The notes below the pieces were generated by a model, which was given only the letters and a program-made list of their open reading frames with translations, searched no databases and was not told the origin of the DNA. From Chitinophagales bacterium (GTDB taxonomy: Bacteria > Bacteroidota > Bacteroidia > Chitinophagales > JADIYW01), in contig JAIBAX010000002.1 of the NCBI GenBank assembly GCA_019694955.1, positions 107,343 to 171,342 of the forward strand: 64,000 nucleotides of DNA, given 5' to 3'. Both the position numbers and the translations under genes were made by a program. The stretch's first letter is position 1. Each line of letters starts with the position of its first letter. Shown here in pieces: positions 19,360-27,933 of this stretch.

Positions 19360-20931
19360 ATGCTGCGCAGGAATTTTCTCCAATGGTTGTCTCTTAGCGG
19401 ACTCTCTTTAGCAACGGGAAGTTGTAAGAAAGACGCTTCTCACATTCCTGTTGAACGGATTGCTACAAATTCTCTTATTATTGGTTCAGGATTTGGTGGT
19501 GCTGTTTCTGCTTTGCGGCTGGCAGAAGCCGGTGTTGAAAACATCCTCGTGGAAAGAGGTCGTTCTTGGATAAACCACGATTTTTGTTCCTTTGCCCGAC
19601 TTGATGAACGCTCTACCTGGTTGAATAATCAAGCAAAAATCCCCATCGTCAACATGAAAATTCCAATAAAAAAATATTCCGGCGTGATAGAATATCATAC
19701 TTATCCCAACATGAATGTGTTCAATGCATCTGGTGTAGGTGGTGGAAGCTTGGTGTTTGGTGCTACATTTGTAAAACCTGACAAAGAAATTTTTGAAAGA
19801 GTATTTCCTTCTGAAGTAAATTTTGACGAGCTCTCTGCCAATTTTTACGCAAAAGTAGAACAAGAAATAGGATTCTCTCATATCCCGGAAGATATTTATA
19901 ACTCCAAATATTACCTCTACGCACGCACCTTCAAAGAGCAAGTGGTAAATGCCGGAAAAACCACGAAACGACTTCCAGCCGCATATGATTGGAACATTAT
20001 CAGGGAGGAATTGGATGGTACAATAGCAAAAGAATTTCTGATAGGCGATGGCAACTATGGAACAAGAAATGGCAGTAAATATAGCTTAGACAAAACATAT
20101 ATCCCTAAAGCCATTGCCACAGGCAAAACAACCTTGTTGTCTTTGCATCAGGTAATCAATATCTCTATTCGGAAAGATAATAAATATGAAGTGGAACTTG
20201 AAGCCCTTAGTGAGACGGGTCAAGTGATACAAAACAAAATCGTTGTTTGCGAAAAACTTTTCCTTTGTGCGGGCTGTCCAAATACGATTAAACTCCTTTT
20301 AAAGGCAAAAGCTACTTCCAATCTTTCATCTTTAAATGATCGCATTGGAAAGGGGTTTGGGACGAACGGAAAGACTTTTTTCAGAAGAACAATTCCTCAT
20401 GAAACAGGATCTTTTACCGGATGGACTCCTGCGGAAGCCAGCGCACACTACGACAATCCTCATGTACCGATTCTTGTTGAAAACATCCCTCAACCTATCG
20501 GTCTTATTCTGCCCGGTCCGGATTTAAAAAGCCATTTTCATGTGGGATTAGGTGCTACTACTTATAGAGGAACTTATCAGTATAACCCTGATGCAGATAT
20601 GCTGGAACTTGACTGGGATGCGCATGGATTAGATGAGTCGATTGCCGCCGCACGGCATTGGGCAGAACAAATCAATGCCGTCAATCCGGGTACTTTTGTT
20701 GATGATGTACTGATAAAAGGGCAATATGCCAATAATCTTACTTATCACCCACTTGGTGGATGCGTCATCGGTGATGCAACGGATTTTTATGGAAGATTAA
20801 AAGAATATCCAAATTTGTATGTAAATGACAGTTCACTAATACCGGGGGTAGCGGCTTGTGCCAATCCTGCATTTACTATCGCAGCAATGGCAGAAAGAAA
20901 TATTGCCAAAATAATTGAGGAAGACTATTAA
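19360..20931 (+). CDS. Exported GMC-family oxidoreductase (cholesterol oxidase-like)
   Basis: A 523-residue flavoprotein. The N-terminus combines a twin-Arg motif (RRNFLQWL) with a possible lipobox (ATGSCKK, Cys22), so it may be exported folded by Tat and held in a membrane by lipid. The FAD-binding motif is IIGSGFGGAVSALRLAEAG (residues 39-57); the C-terminal GMC region has the active-site His in YHPLGGCVIGD followed by a NPAFTIAAMAER helix. The closest named group is cholesterol oxidase-type GMC enzymes, which oxidise alcohols; the substrate here is unknown. It is only 18 bp ahead of a solute-binding protein gene, a likely two-gene operon. Confidence 0.85.
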   Translation: MLRRNFLQWLSLSGLSLATGSCKKDASHIPVERIATNSLIIGSGFGGAVSALRLAEAGVENILVERGRSWINHDFCSFARLDERSTWLNNQAKIPIVNMKIPIKKYSGVIEYHTYPNMNVFNASGVGGGSLVFGATFVKPDKEIFERVFPSEVNFDELSANFYAKVEQEIGFSHIPEDIYNSKYYLYARTFKEQVVNAGKTTKRLPAAYDWNIIREELDGTIAKEFLIGDGNYGTRNGSKYSLDKTYIPKAIATGKTTLLSLHQVINISIRKDNKYEVELEALSETGQVIQNKIVVCEKLFLCAGCPNTIKLLLKAKATSNLSSLNDRIGKGFGTNGKTFFRRTIPHETGSFTGWTPAEASAHYDNPHVPILVENIPQPIGLILPGPDLKSHFHVGLGATTYRGTYQYNPDADMLELDWDAHGLDESIAAARHWAEQINAVNPGTFVDDVLIKGQYANNLTYHPLGGCVIGDATDFYGRLKEYPNLYVNDSSLIPGVAACANPAFTIAAMAERNIAKIIEEDY

Positions 20932-20949
20932 GAATTGAAAAATAAAATT

Positions 20950-22713
20950 ATGATAAGGAAAGCTGTTTTAGGTGCTTTTATTTTATTGGGAATAATTGCT
21001 TTGATATTTACGACAAGTTCATTTGTTGCAAAAAAACGTTCTAATCCAAGGAATGAGGTTGTCATTCATGCACTTTCGGATCCAGATGGATTAAACCCAT
21101 ATACTTCATCTGATGCACATGCCACACAAATAATGCGCAATATCTTTCAGACCTTGCTTAACTATAATATGTCTGATTCTTCTGAATTGATACCTGTTTT
21201 AGCTAAACAACGTCCATTCATCGATGTTTTGCCTGATAAAAAAGGAATGGAAATTACATACGAAATAAGGGAAGATGCTGTTTGGGATGATGGAACGCCT
21301 ATTACAGCAGAAGATGTCGTTTTTAGCTATAAGGCACTGTTTTGTCCGGGTGTAAATTCTGAATCCAATAAAAATAGCCTAGCGTTTGTTTCTGATGTAC
21401 GTACCTATCCTGAGAATCCTAAGAAAGTAACCATTGTTAGTGAAGATGTTTATGCTTTGGCAGAAGATGCGACTGGCGTTGATGTATGTATCATACCCGC
21501 ACAAAAGTATGACCCTGAAAAGTTGTTGAAGAAATTTAAAGTCTCAGAAATTATAAAATCCAATAATGCTATAGTACATAATCCAAGCATAAAAAAATTT
21601 GCAACACAATTTAATTCTTCTTCTTTTTCTCAAGATGTAGATAAAATTGTGGGTTCGGGTGCTTACTATTTAGAAAAATGGGAAACAGGGCAAAAGATTG
21701 TATTGGTAAAAAAAGACAATTGGTGGGGTGAAAAACATGCTGTAGAAAACCTTTATTTCGAAGCATACCCTAATAAACTCATTTACTTGGTAGTGAATGA
21801 TTTTAAGACAGCTATTACTGCGCTTGAAGATGGGAAATTAGATGTTGCATACATAACGCCTATCTATGAGTATTTGCGTTTAAAAAAAGATCGATATGTA
21901 AAAGAAAATTACAATTTCTCTGAACCCCCTATGCCGGTATATGCCTATTTAGGTCTTAATACAAGAGATAAGATTTTGGAGGATATAAAAGTTAGACAAG
22001 CGCTGTCTATGTTAGTGGACGTGGATTATTTATTAGAAAATATATTGTATAGTATGGGACAAAGAATTGTTGCCGATATTAATCCTGCCAATAAGGAAGA
22101 CTATAATAATGATATTGAATTATATCCACACGATATAGAAAAGGCAATTTCCTTATTGGAAAGTGCAGGATGGAAAGATACAGATGATGACGGAATCTTA
22201 GATAAAATGATTGATGGAAAAAGAACACCTTTTCTGCTCGTTTATTCATATAATATGGGTAATCCGATAAGAGAAAGGGTGGGTTTAATTCTTCAAAAAG
22301 ACTTGAGCAAAGTAGGCATAAAAATGGAAATTGTTTCGAAGGACTGGTCGGTATATTTGGATGAACTAAAGAAACAAAATGTGCAGATGTGGTACGGCTC
22401 ATGGATACAAGACCCACGCGATAACGACCTTAGGCAAATCTGGCATACAGAATCGAGAAATGGTGGGTCGAACTATGCTGCCTTTGGTGATAAGGATTCT
22501 GATAAGTTGATAGAAAAGATTATGACCGAATTAGATCCTATAAAACGCAGTGAACTATACAAAGAATGGCAAGTATTGTTACATAAAGAAGCACCATATA
22601 TCTTTTTATACACCAATACCTATCGGAATGTAATTCATAATAGATTTACTAATCTACACGAAGGAATTAGGTATCCCGGCTATTGGGAAGCTGGCTTCAA
22701 GTTAAAGCAATAG
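20950..22713 (+). CDS. Peptide-type ABC solute-binding protein (SBP family 5), non-lipoprotein copy
   Basis: Translation likely starts at the ATG at 20950 (MIRKAVLG); a TTG at 20935 would add five residues. The 587-residue protein is an SBP family 5 member, with the family stretch WDDGTPITAEDVVFSYKAL near residue 115. It is a paralogue of the 27934-29721 protein, about two-thirds identical by eye over nearly full length. Unlike that copy it has no lipobox: the N-terminal hydrophobic segment ends TTSSFVAKKRS, so it is either cleaved and periplasmic or membrane-anchored by a signal anchor. It follows the GMC oxidase gene by 18 bp. Confidence 0.9.
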   Translation: MIRKAVLGAFILLGIIALIFTTSSFVAKKRSNPRNEVVIHALSDPDGLNPYTSSDAHATQIMRNIFQTLLNYNMSDSSELIPVLAKQRPFIDVLPDKKGMEITYEIREDAVWDDGTPITAEDVVFSYKALFCPGVNSESNKNSLAFVSDVRTYPENPKKVTIVSEDVYALAEDATGVDVCIIPAQKYDPEKLLKKFKVSEIIKSNNAIVHNPSIKKFATQFNSSSFSQDVDKIVGSGAYYLEKWETGQKIVLVKKDNWWGEKHAVENLYFEAYPNKLIYLVVNDFKTAITALEDGKLDVAYITPIYEYLRLKKDRYVKENYNFSEPPMPVYAYLGLNTRDKILEDIKVRQALSMLVDVDYLLENILYSMGQRIVADINPANKEDYNNDIELYPHDIEKAISLLESAGWKDTDDDGILDKMIDGKRTPFLLVYSYNMGNPIRERVGLILQKDLSKVGIKMEIVSKDWSVYLDELKKQNVQMWYGSWIQDPRDNDLRQIWHTESRNGGSNYAAFGDKDSDKLIEKIMTELDPIKRSELYKEWQVLLHKEAPYIFLYTNTYRNVIHNRFTNLHEGIRYPGYWEAGFKLKQ

Positions 22714-22715
22714 CG

Positions 22716-23684
22716 TCAACCAATTGCCACCTGAAACAAGATAATACAAGCCAAAAACACAAAATGTACAAACTCTGCCAAGCTATTTTTCTTGATTCTA
22801 AAAAAGAATAAAGACAGATAAAAACTCACGGGAATGATGATATAATTAAAAATGCCATAATCCTTTCCATCACTGAAGGCTGTAATAACGGCTAATCCAA
22901 TAGAAAAAAGCAATATCCAGTCCATCGTACGCTTTATTTTAATAGACGTAAACCTCGTTAGTTGCTTGTTCTGAATAAAACCGTAAAACAAAAGTGCCAA
23001 GGTCACCACCCCTAAAACAATCAATCTCGGTTGGGATAAATCAATGCCTGCCAATCTGAATTGCGTGAAGTGTTGCCTAATGTTTATTTCCGGAATACTG
23101 TCAAACAAATATCCTACGCCCAATAAAAAATAGTAGGGCGTTATAACACCGAGGATATATAATAACAATTCTCTTAATAAAATAGGTTTTATGGCAAATA
23201 GGCAGACTAAAATTAGCGGAATAAGAATAAAAAAATCAGGATGTACCAACCCCAATAACCCGACAACGAAGCCCGCATTATAAAATCTCGCCAACACCTC
23301 TTCCCTATTTTGTATCAACAGAAGTTGATCTAATAAGAATAGCAACCCAAAGTTCACCAAAACAGGCAAGTCGAAATAATTAAACTCAACAAATATCGAA
23401 CTTACCGTAAGGTAAACCATACCCGCTCCTAAGTTTTTATGTTCAAAGATTTTTGTTTTTTCTACTGTTCTATTAAACCATATACTTTGGATATACAAGC
23501 AAATAAAGGTGATCGCAAAATTGTAAAGATTATGTTCAAAAACTACCGATGCCGAAGAATAGTATTTCTTGTACAACTGAGGTGCTTCCAAAGGAAAAAA
23601 GAAAAAAAGAATTTTTATGGCACATCCGTAAAAAAAAAGGATAATATATGTAAAGGGATGTAGCGACCTAAATAATGATAACAC
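22716..23684 (-). CDS. Multi-pass membrane protein, DUF6427-like
   Basis: A 322-residue protein with about ten hydrophobic segments and an N-terminus LSLFRSLHPFTYIILFF. The central stretch PILLRELLLYILGVITPYYFLLGVGY resembles the Bacteroidota DUF6427 family, which has no known function. It is the last gene of a five-gene minus-strand operon with the ABC transporter components, 10 bp after the secreted-protein gene, and ends 2 bp from the convergent binding-protein gene. A role with the transporter is suggested only by position. Confidence 0.65.
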   Translation of the reverse strand: MLSLFRSLHPFTYIILFFYGCAIKILFFFFPLEAPQLYKKYYSSASVVFEHNLYNFAITFICLYIQSIWFNRTVEKTKIFEHKNLGAGMVYLTVSSIFVEFNYFDLPVLVNFGLLFLLDQLLLIQNREEVLARFYNAGFVVGLLGLVHPDFFILIPLILVCLFAIKPILLRELLLYILGVITPYYFLLGVGYLFDSIPEINIRQHFTQFRLAGIDLSQPRLIVLGVVTLALLFYGFIQNKQLTRFTSIKIKRTMDWILLFSIGLAVITAFSDGKDYGIFNYIIIPVSFYLSLFFFRIKKNSLAEFVHFVFLACIILFQVAIG

Positions 23685-23694
23685 AATATGAAGA

Positions 23695-25194
23695 TTAATA
23701 TTTGAACATCACTAACTGAAGATACCGCTTTCTTTCACTTGGAATAATGGCGGTATTACCGTCAATCTGTAAGGCCTTTTGCGGAATGAGTTGTAAATCT
23801 TTTTTTTCCGAATTCAGAATGCTTACCCTTTTAAAATGACCATTTGCATTTAGGTTATATTCCATAAAATTTCCATTATTATATACATCTTCATTGAAAA
23901 GAAACTTGAGAATATTATCACTCTCAAACAAAAAATAAGAAGAAAAAAGACCACCATCGCTCTCGGTTTCCTGTACCTTTGGCATGATTGTTTTCCAATC
24001 AATGTTGCCATCAGGTTGGATACTTATTGCAAACAAATCGTAATAGTGGTTTTGATCATAGTATTTTACGTATTGATCTTGGTTATAGTATGGAAAGGTA
24101 TTACTAGAAAAATTGCTTGGTGTGGGGGTGCGAACCACTTTAGTATATTTGTATTCCGACTCATTTACTAAAATGAATCCGCCATCATTTCTTGGAATAA
24201 TATTCTTTGGGCGAATGATACTCGCTCTGTCTTCCCAGTTGCGAAATTCAAAACTTTGTATTTGAATCACATCCTCTTCCTTTAGCGGGATTTTGGTAAA
24301 AAAGCCTTTGCTACCACGAAAATCAAATGATGAAGCGAATAATCCTAGGTTCTTCTCATTGCTCTCTTCTTTATAACATCCCGATAAAAATACTTTTGAA
24401 CCATCTAAAGACATATCTACGGCAGGTTGCTTAAAGATATATCCGGGTTGCTCAATTGTGTTAACAAGAGGTGCTTCTTTTGAATGCACATCTGAGGTAA
24501 TCAATGAAAATTTGGCGATGGCATATTTTTCATCATTCTCTCTACGTGAAGCATGTGCTGCCAAAAAAATAACGTTTCCATTATTGGCAATTCTTGCCGC
24601 TTTCAGCTGAATGCCATACTTATCATCAATAAAAATGTTCTTGCGCTCTATCAACTCAAAATTACTGGAATAAACAGAATAATAGATGTTGAGCTTCTCA
24701 TTCCTACTCTCTTGTAAATTAAAGGTTAGAATCTTGCTATGATCCGGAGAGGTCTTTATGAAGAATGGTTCTGTAATTTCAACGCCATCTTTTTTTACAG
24801 AATCCATCAAAATACTGGAGGCAGGAAGGTTTAAATCAGCAGAGATCTTCTTGGCTTTTAAATAAACATAGCCATTATTAACTTGTCGGTAAAATATGGC
24901 AATATAGCTAGGCAATAAGACCACTTCTTGTAGCTCCGTGTTCTTTTCATCTACATTGATGGAAATTTTGTTCTTGGGTGTAAGGTGATCAGAATATACC
25001 ACCAACTGATGGTTTACGCCTTCATTATAGTGATGCACGACGACGCCCAGTTCGTTCTTTCCTATGATTTCGTAATCGGAATATTTGGAAGAGAATTTTT
25101 CCGGTACTGAAGTAATGATAGATTGAGCAGAAAGCATATTGCAAACGAATACACCTCCCAACAAACATATTTTCATATATATCTTCCTTACCAT
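23695..25194 (-). CDS. Exported protein of unknown function in an ABC transporter operon
   Basis: A 499-residue protein with a signal peptide ending CNMLSAQ; the start could also be the Met at codon 7 (25176), which gives a more compact signal peptide. The mature part is a long, beta-rich sequence with repeated hydrophobic-strand and Gly/Asn-turn spacing, suggestive of a propeller-like fold, but I recognise no family and no catalytic motif. It sits 5 bp after the oppC-like gene and 10 bp before the DUF6427-like gene. A periplasmic partner of the transporter is a guess from position. Confidence 0.7.
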   Translation of the reverse strand: MVRKIYMKICLLGGVFVCNMLSAQSIITSVPEKFSSKYSDYEIIGKNELGVVVHHYNEGVNHQLVVYSDHLTPKNKISINVDEKNTELQEVVLLPSYIAIFYRQVNNGYVYLKAKKISADLNLPASSILMDSVKKDGVEITEPFFIKTSPDHSKILTFNLQESRNEKLNIYYSVYSSNFELIERKNIFIDDKYGIQLKAARIANNGNVIFLAAHASRRENDEKYAIAKFSLITSDVHSKEAPLVNTIEQPGYIFKQPAVDMSLDGSKVFLSGCYKEESNEKNLGLFASSFDFRGSKGFFTKIPLKEEDVIQIQSFEFRNWEDRASIIRPKNIIPRNDGGFILVNESEYKYTKVVRTPTPSNFSSNTFPYYNQDQYVKYYDQNHYYDLFAISIQPDGNIDWKTIMPKVQETESDGGLFSSYFLFESDNILKFLFNEDVYNNGNFMEYNLNANGHFKRVSILNSEKKDLQLIPQKALQIDGNTAIIPSERKRYLQLVMFKY

Positions 25195-25199
25195 GCTAC

Positions 25200-26498
25200 T
25201 TATTTTTTCTGTCTTGGATCTAAGGCATCCGTCAATCCTTCTCCAATTAGATTAAACAAAGTTACAGTAATAAATATTGCGAAGCCCGGAAATATTGCTA
25301 GCCACCATGCAGAAGGTGCTGTTCTTGCTTCTGAGAGCAATTTCCCCCATGTTAACATCTCGGCCGGAACGCCCACACCCAAAAAGGAAAGGGTGGCTTC
25401 CACCAATACCGCAGATGCAATGCCGAAGGCAATCGTAATTAATACCGGTGAAAGTGCATTTGGTATGGCGTGTTTGAATAATATCCGCCAACTGGAAAAA
25501 CCCAATGCTTCTGCTGCTTCCACATACTCTAGGCTTCTGATTCTCAACAACTCCGCCCGAATAAAGCGCGCAATCTCCGTCCAATAAGTAAAGCCAATGA
25601 TTAATGTAACCATATTGATGGAAGGTTTTACAACCGCTACAAGAGCAATCAATAAAAACATTCTGGGAATAGATAGCAATACTTCAATGAGTCTTTGTAC
25701 TATAATATCTAAAGGAACTGATATTTGCTTTCGTAAAAACGGAATAAGTTTAAGTAGTTTTCCTATCATCAGGGAAAGAAATACAATGCTGACAAAAATA
25801 ATGATACTAAAGAAGAATTGGAGAAATCCTTTGAATGAAGATGCTTCGAAACCATCAGATAAGGCATAGCTTCTTGCTGAAAATGCTTCAAACCAACCAA
25901 TGATTATGCCTATCATTAACATTATCATACTCGCCCAACTTATTTTCATTCTGTTGTCGCCAAAATAACCGGCAAGCGCTCCCAAGGTAATGCCTAAAAA
26001 AGAGGCTATTAACATGGAAAATATTCCTACTGTAAATGCTATCCTTGTTCCATGAATCAAGCAGGACAATATATCCCTACCCAATTTCTCTGTACCCAGC
26101 CAATGCTTCCATCTGAGAGATGGTATATCCTGTTCTTCTGTTGGAGATGTATATTGAGCATTAAATAAATCCATCGTTGTTGGAGAATAGGGAATCAATG
26201 GTCTTACTACCCAATCATACTTTGCATCTTTCCAATTGAGGTTCTTTAATTCATCTGCCCACCTAGTGACTCCAAAGGAAACGCCATAGGACTTTATAAT
26301 GGGAAAGTATGTTTTACCTTGAAATTTACAAACAATAGGCTTCTCATTGGCTAAAAAATCGGCAAAAATGGCGATAAAAGCCATAAAACCGACAAAATAT
26401 GCGGAATAGAGTGCTCTTTTGTTCTTTTTAAACTGACGCTTCACATAAGCCCAGTATTCCTGACTCACCTCTTTTTGTTCTGTTTTTTCCTTTGCCAT
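25200..26498 (-). CDS. Peptide-type ABC transporter permease (OppC/DppC-like)
   Basis: A 432-residue permease, longer than the roughly 300 of E. coli OppC. The N-terminal membrane helix (residues 30-50) is followed by an enlarged periplasmic loop up to HWLGTEKLGRDILS, then the permease core. A second insert of about 65 residues with two extra hydrophobic segments (from about residue 190) precedes the EAA loop EYVEAAEALGFSSWRILFKH, which docks the ATPase. Two base pairs separate it from oppB. With OppB it would form the channel for the binding protein; no ATP-binding subunit is encoded in the window. Confidence 0.9.
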   Translation of the reverse strand: MAKEKTEQKEVSQEYWAYVKRQFKKNKRALYSAYFVGFMAFIAIFADFLANEKPIVCKFQGKTYFPIIKSYGVSFGVTRWADELKNLNWKDAKYDWVVRPLIPYSPTTMDLFNAQYTSPTEEQDIPSLRWKHWLGTEKLGRDILSCLIHGTRIAFTVGIFSMLIASFLGITLGALAGYFGDNRMKISWASMIMLMIGIIIGWFEAFSARSYALSDGFEASSFKGFLQFFFSIIIFVSIVFLSLMIGKLLKLIPFLRKQISVPLDIIVQRLIEVLLSIPRMFLLIALVAVVKPSINMVTLIIGFTYWTEIARFIRAELLRIRSLEYVEAAEALGFSSWRILFKHAIPNALSPVLITIAFGIASAVLVEATLSFLGVGVPAEMLTWGKLLSEARTAPSAWWLAIFPGFAIFITVTLFNLIGEGLTDALDPRQKK

Positions 26499-26500
26499 GG

Positions 26501-27928
26501 TTAATTCTTTTTAGATGAATAAGAAATTCTGGGGTCAACAACTGCATAAAGAATATCAGAAACTAGGTTTCCCACCAATGTAAGGATGGCTGAAAACATA
26601 ACAACAGAGAATATTATCGGATAATTTCTGCGATAAATAGCCTCTATTGCAATCTTTCCCATACCCGGAATAGAGAAAATCTGTTCCAAAACAATTGAAC
26701 CACTAATAGCCAATGGGAAAATATTGGCAAATAAAGTGATGATTGGCAGGAGTGAATTCCTGAATGCATGTTTCCACACCACTACTTTCTCATTTAATCC
26801 TTTCGCTCTGGCAGTTCTGACATAATCTTGGGAGAGCGAATTTATGGTTGCCGCCCTCATTTGTCTGGAAATAAATGCCAAGCTACCATAGGTATAACAA
26901 ATCATTGGAAGAAATAAATGCTCGGCGCGAATGCCTAATTTCTCAAAAAATGGTGTATGCGGAGTAACATCCCCAACCCCAAATCCAGGAAAAAAATTAA
27001 AATAATCTCCTCCACCAAAAAACATAATTAACATCGTTGCAATCCAAAAACTTGGAAGACTATATAAGATGAATAATATAGTGGTAATAACTTGATCTTT
27101 TGTTGTACCCCTATATCTCGCTGAGTTAATCCCTAAGGGTATTGACAGTAGATAAGTAAGTATTAAAGAAAAAATACTCAACATTAATGTCCATTGTATC
27201 GCATCCCATAAAACACTCTTTACAGGTCTGCCATCTTGATAAGAAATGCCGAAATCTCCTTTTATAAACTTTGTTATCCATCGATGATACTGATTATTAA
27301 ACCCATACCACTTGAAATCCGGAATAAACCTATTTACTAGGTTCTTTTCTTGCTCTAGTTTGACAAAAGCATCCTTTAGTTCTTTAAATTTAGGTTGTAA
27401 AACATTTAATGATGGTGCTGAAAGTATCCCCTTTTCAATGTTCGCCATAGAAGTATCTATAACGCCCTTGTCTGCATTAATAAATAACTTAAAAAGATTA
27501 TCCTTAATTGAGATCCTCGACTCAACATTAGCAGAATCAGCGGGAACATTCAAACAATCTAATTCCAGCTGACGACATAGTGCATAATATCGCTCAACAT
27601 TTGACCAATTCCCATAATTATAACATAACCTCGCTAGGTTTTTCTTATGCATTTTTTTAGGAATTCTATATAAAGTATCGGATGTTGCCTTACTTCCTAA
27701 AGAAAAATAAAAAACTGGTAAATCAAGTCCTAGTTGCGTGCGTTTCTCAATGTATGCTTGTTCATTTGCAATTTTATTTGCGGACTGACCATTATCGCTA
27801 TTTCCACCGCTAATCATCAGCTCCACGGGATCTCCGGGAACACTTACACTCAACATAAATGTAAGCAAGGAAATGACCAATAAGGTGGGAATAAAAATTA
27901 AAACCCGCTTTATAATGTATTGAAACAT
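26501..27928 (-). CDS. Peptide-type ABC transporter permease (OppB/DppB-like) with a large periplasmic insert
   Basis: A 475-residue permease. The first helix (VLIFIPTLLVISLLTFMLS) and GDPVELM motif are normal, and the downstream core from KGDFGISYQDGRPV onward, with the EAA loop DYVRTARAKGLNEKVVVWKH, is normal. Between LGLDLP (about 71) and the YHRWITKF stretch (about 214) lies an extra segment of about 135 residues that is charged, helical and holds four Cys. Standard OppB has only about 15 residues here. The insert is on the periplasmic side. It lies 5 bp after the binding-protein gene. Confidence 0.9.
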   Translation of the reverse strand: MFQYIIKRVLIFIPTLLVISLLTFMLSVSVPGDPVELMISGGNSDNGQSANKIANEQAYIEKRTQLGLDLPVFYFSLGSKATSDTLYRIPKKMHKKNLARLCYNYGNWSNVERYYALCRQLELDCLNVPADSANVESRISIKDNLFKLFINADKGVIDTSMANIEKGILSAPSLNVLQPKFKELKDAFVKLEQEKNLVNRFIPDFKWYGFNNQYHRWITKFIKGDFGISYQDGRPVKSVLWDAIQWTLMLSIFSLILTYLLSIPLGINSARYRGTTKDQVITTILFILYSLPSFWIATMLIMFFGGGDYFNFFPGFGVGDVTPHTPFFEKLGIRAEHLFLPMICYTYGSLAFISRQMRAATINSLSQDYVRTARAKGLNEKVVVWKHAFRNSLLPIITLFANIFPLAISGSIVLEQIFSIPGMGKIAIEAIYRRNYPIIFSVVMFSAILTLVGNLVSDILYAVVDPRISYSSKKN

Positions 27929-27933
27929 AATAA

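Noticed and set aside
25123..25587. 154-codon plus-strand frame across the secreted-protein/oppC junction
   Set aside because: It lies opposite two well-supported genes and has no recognisable features.
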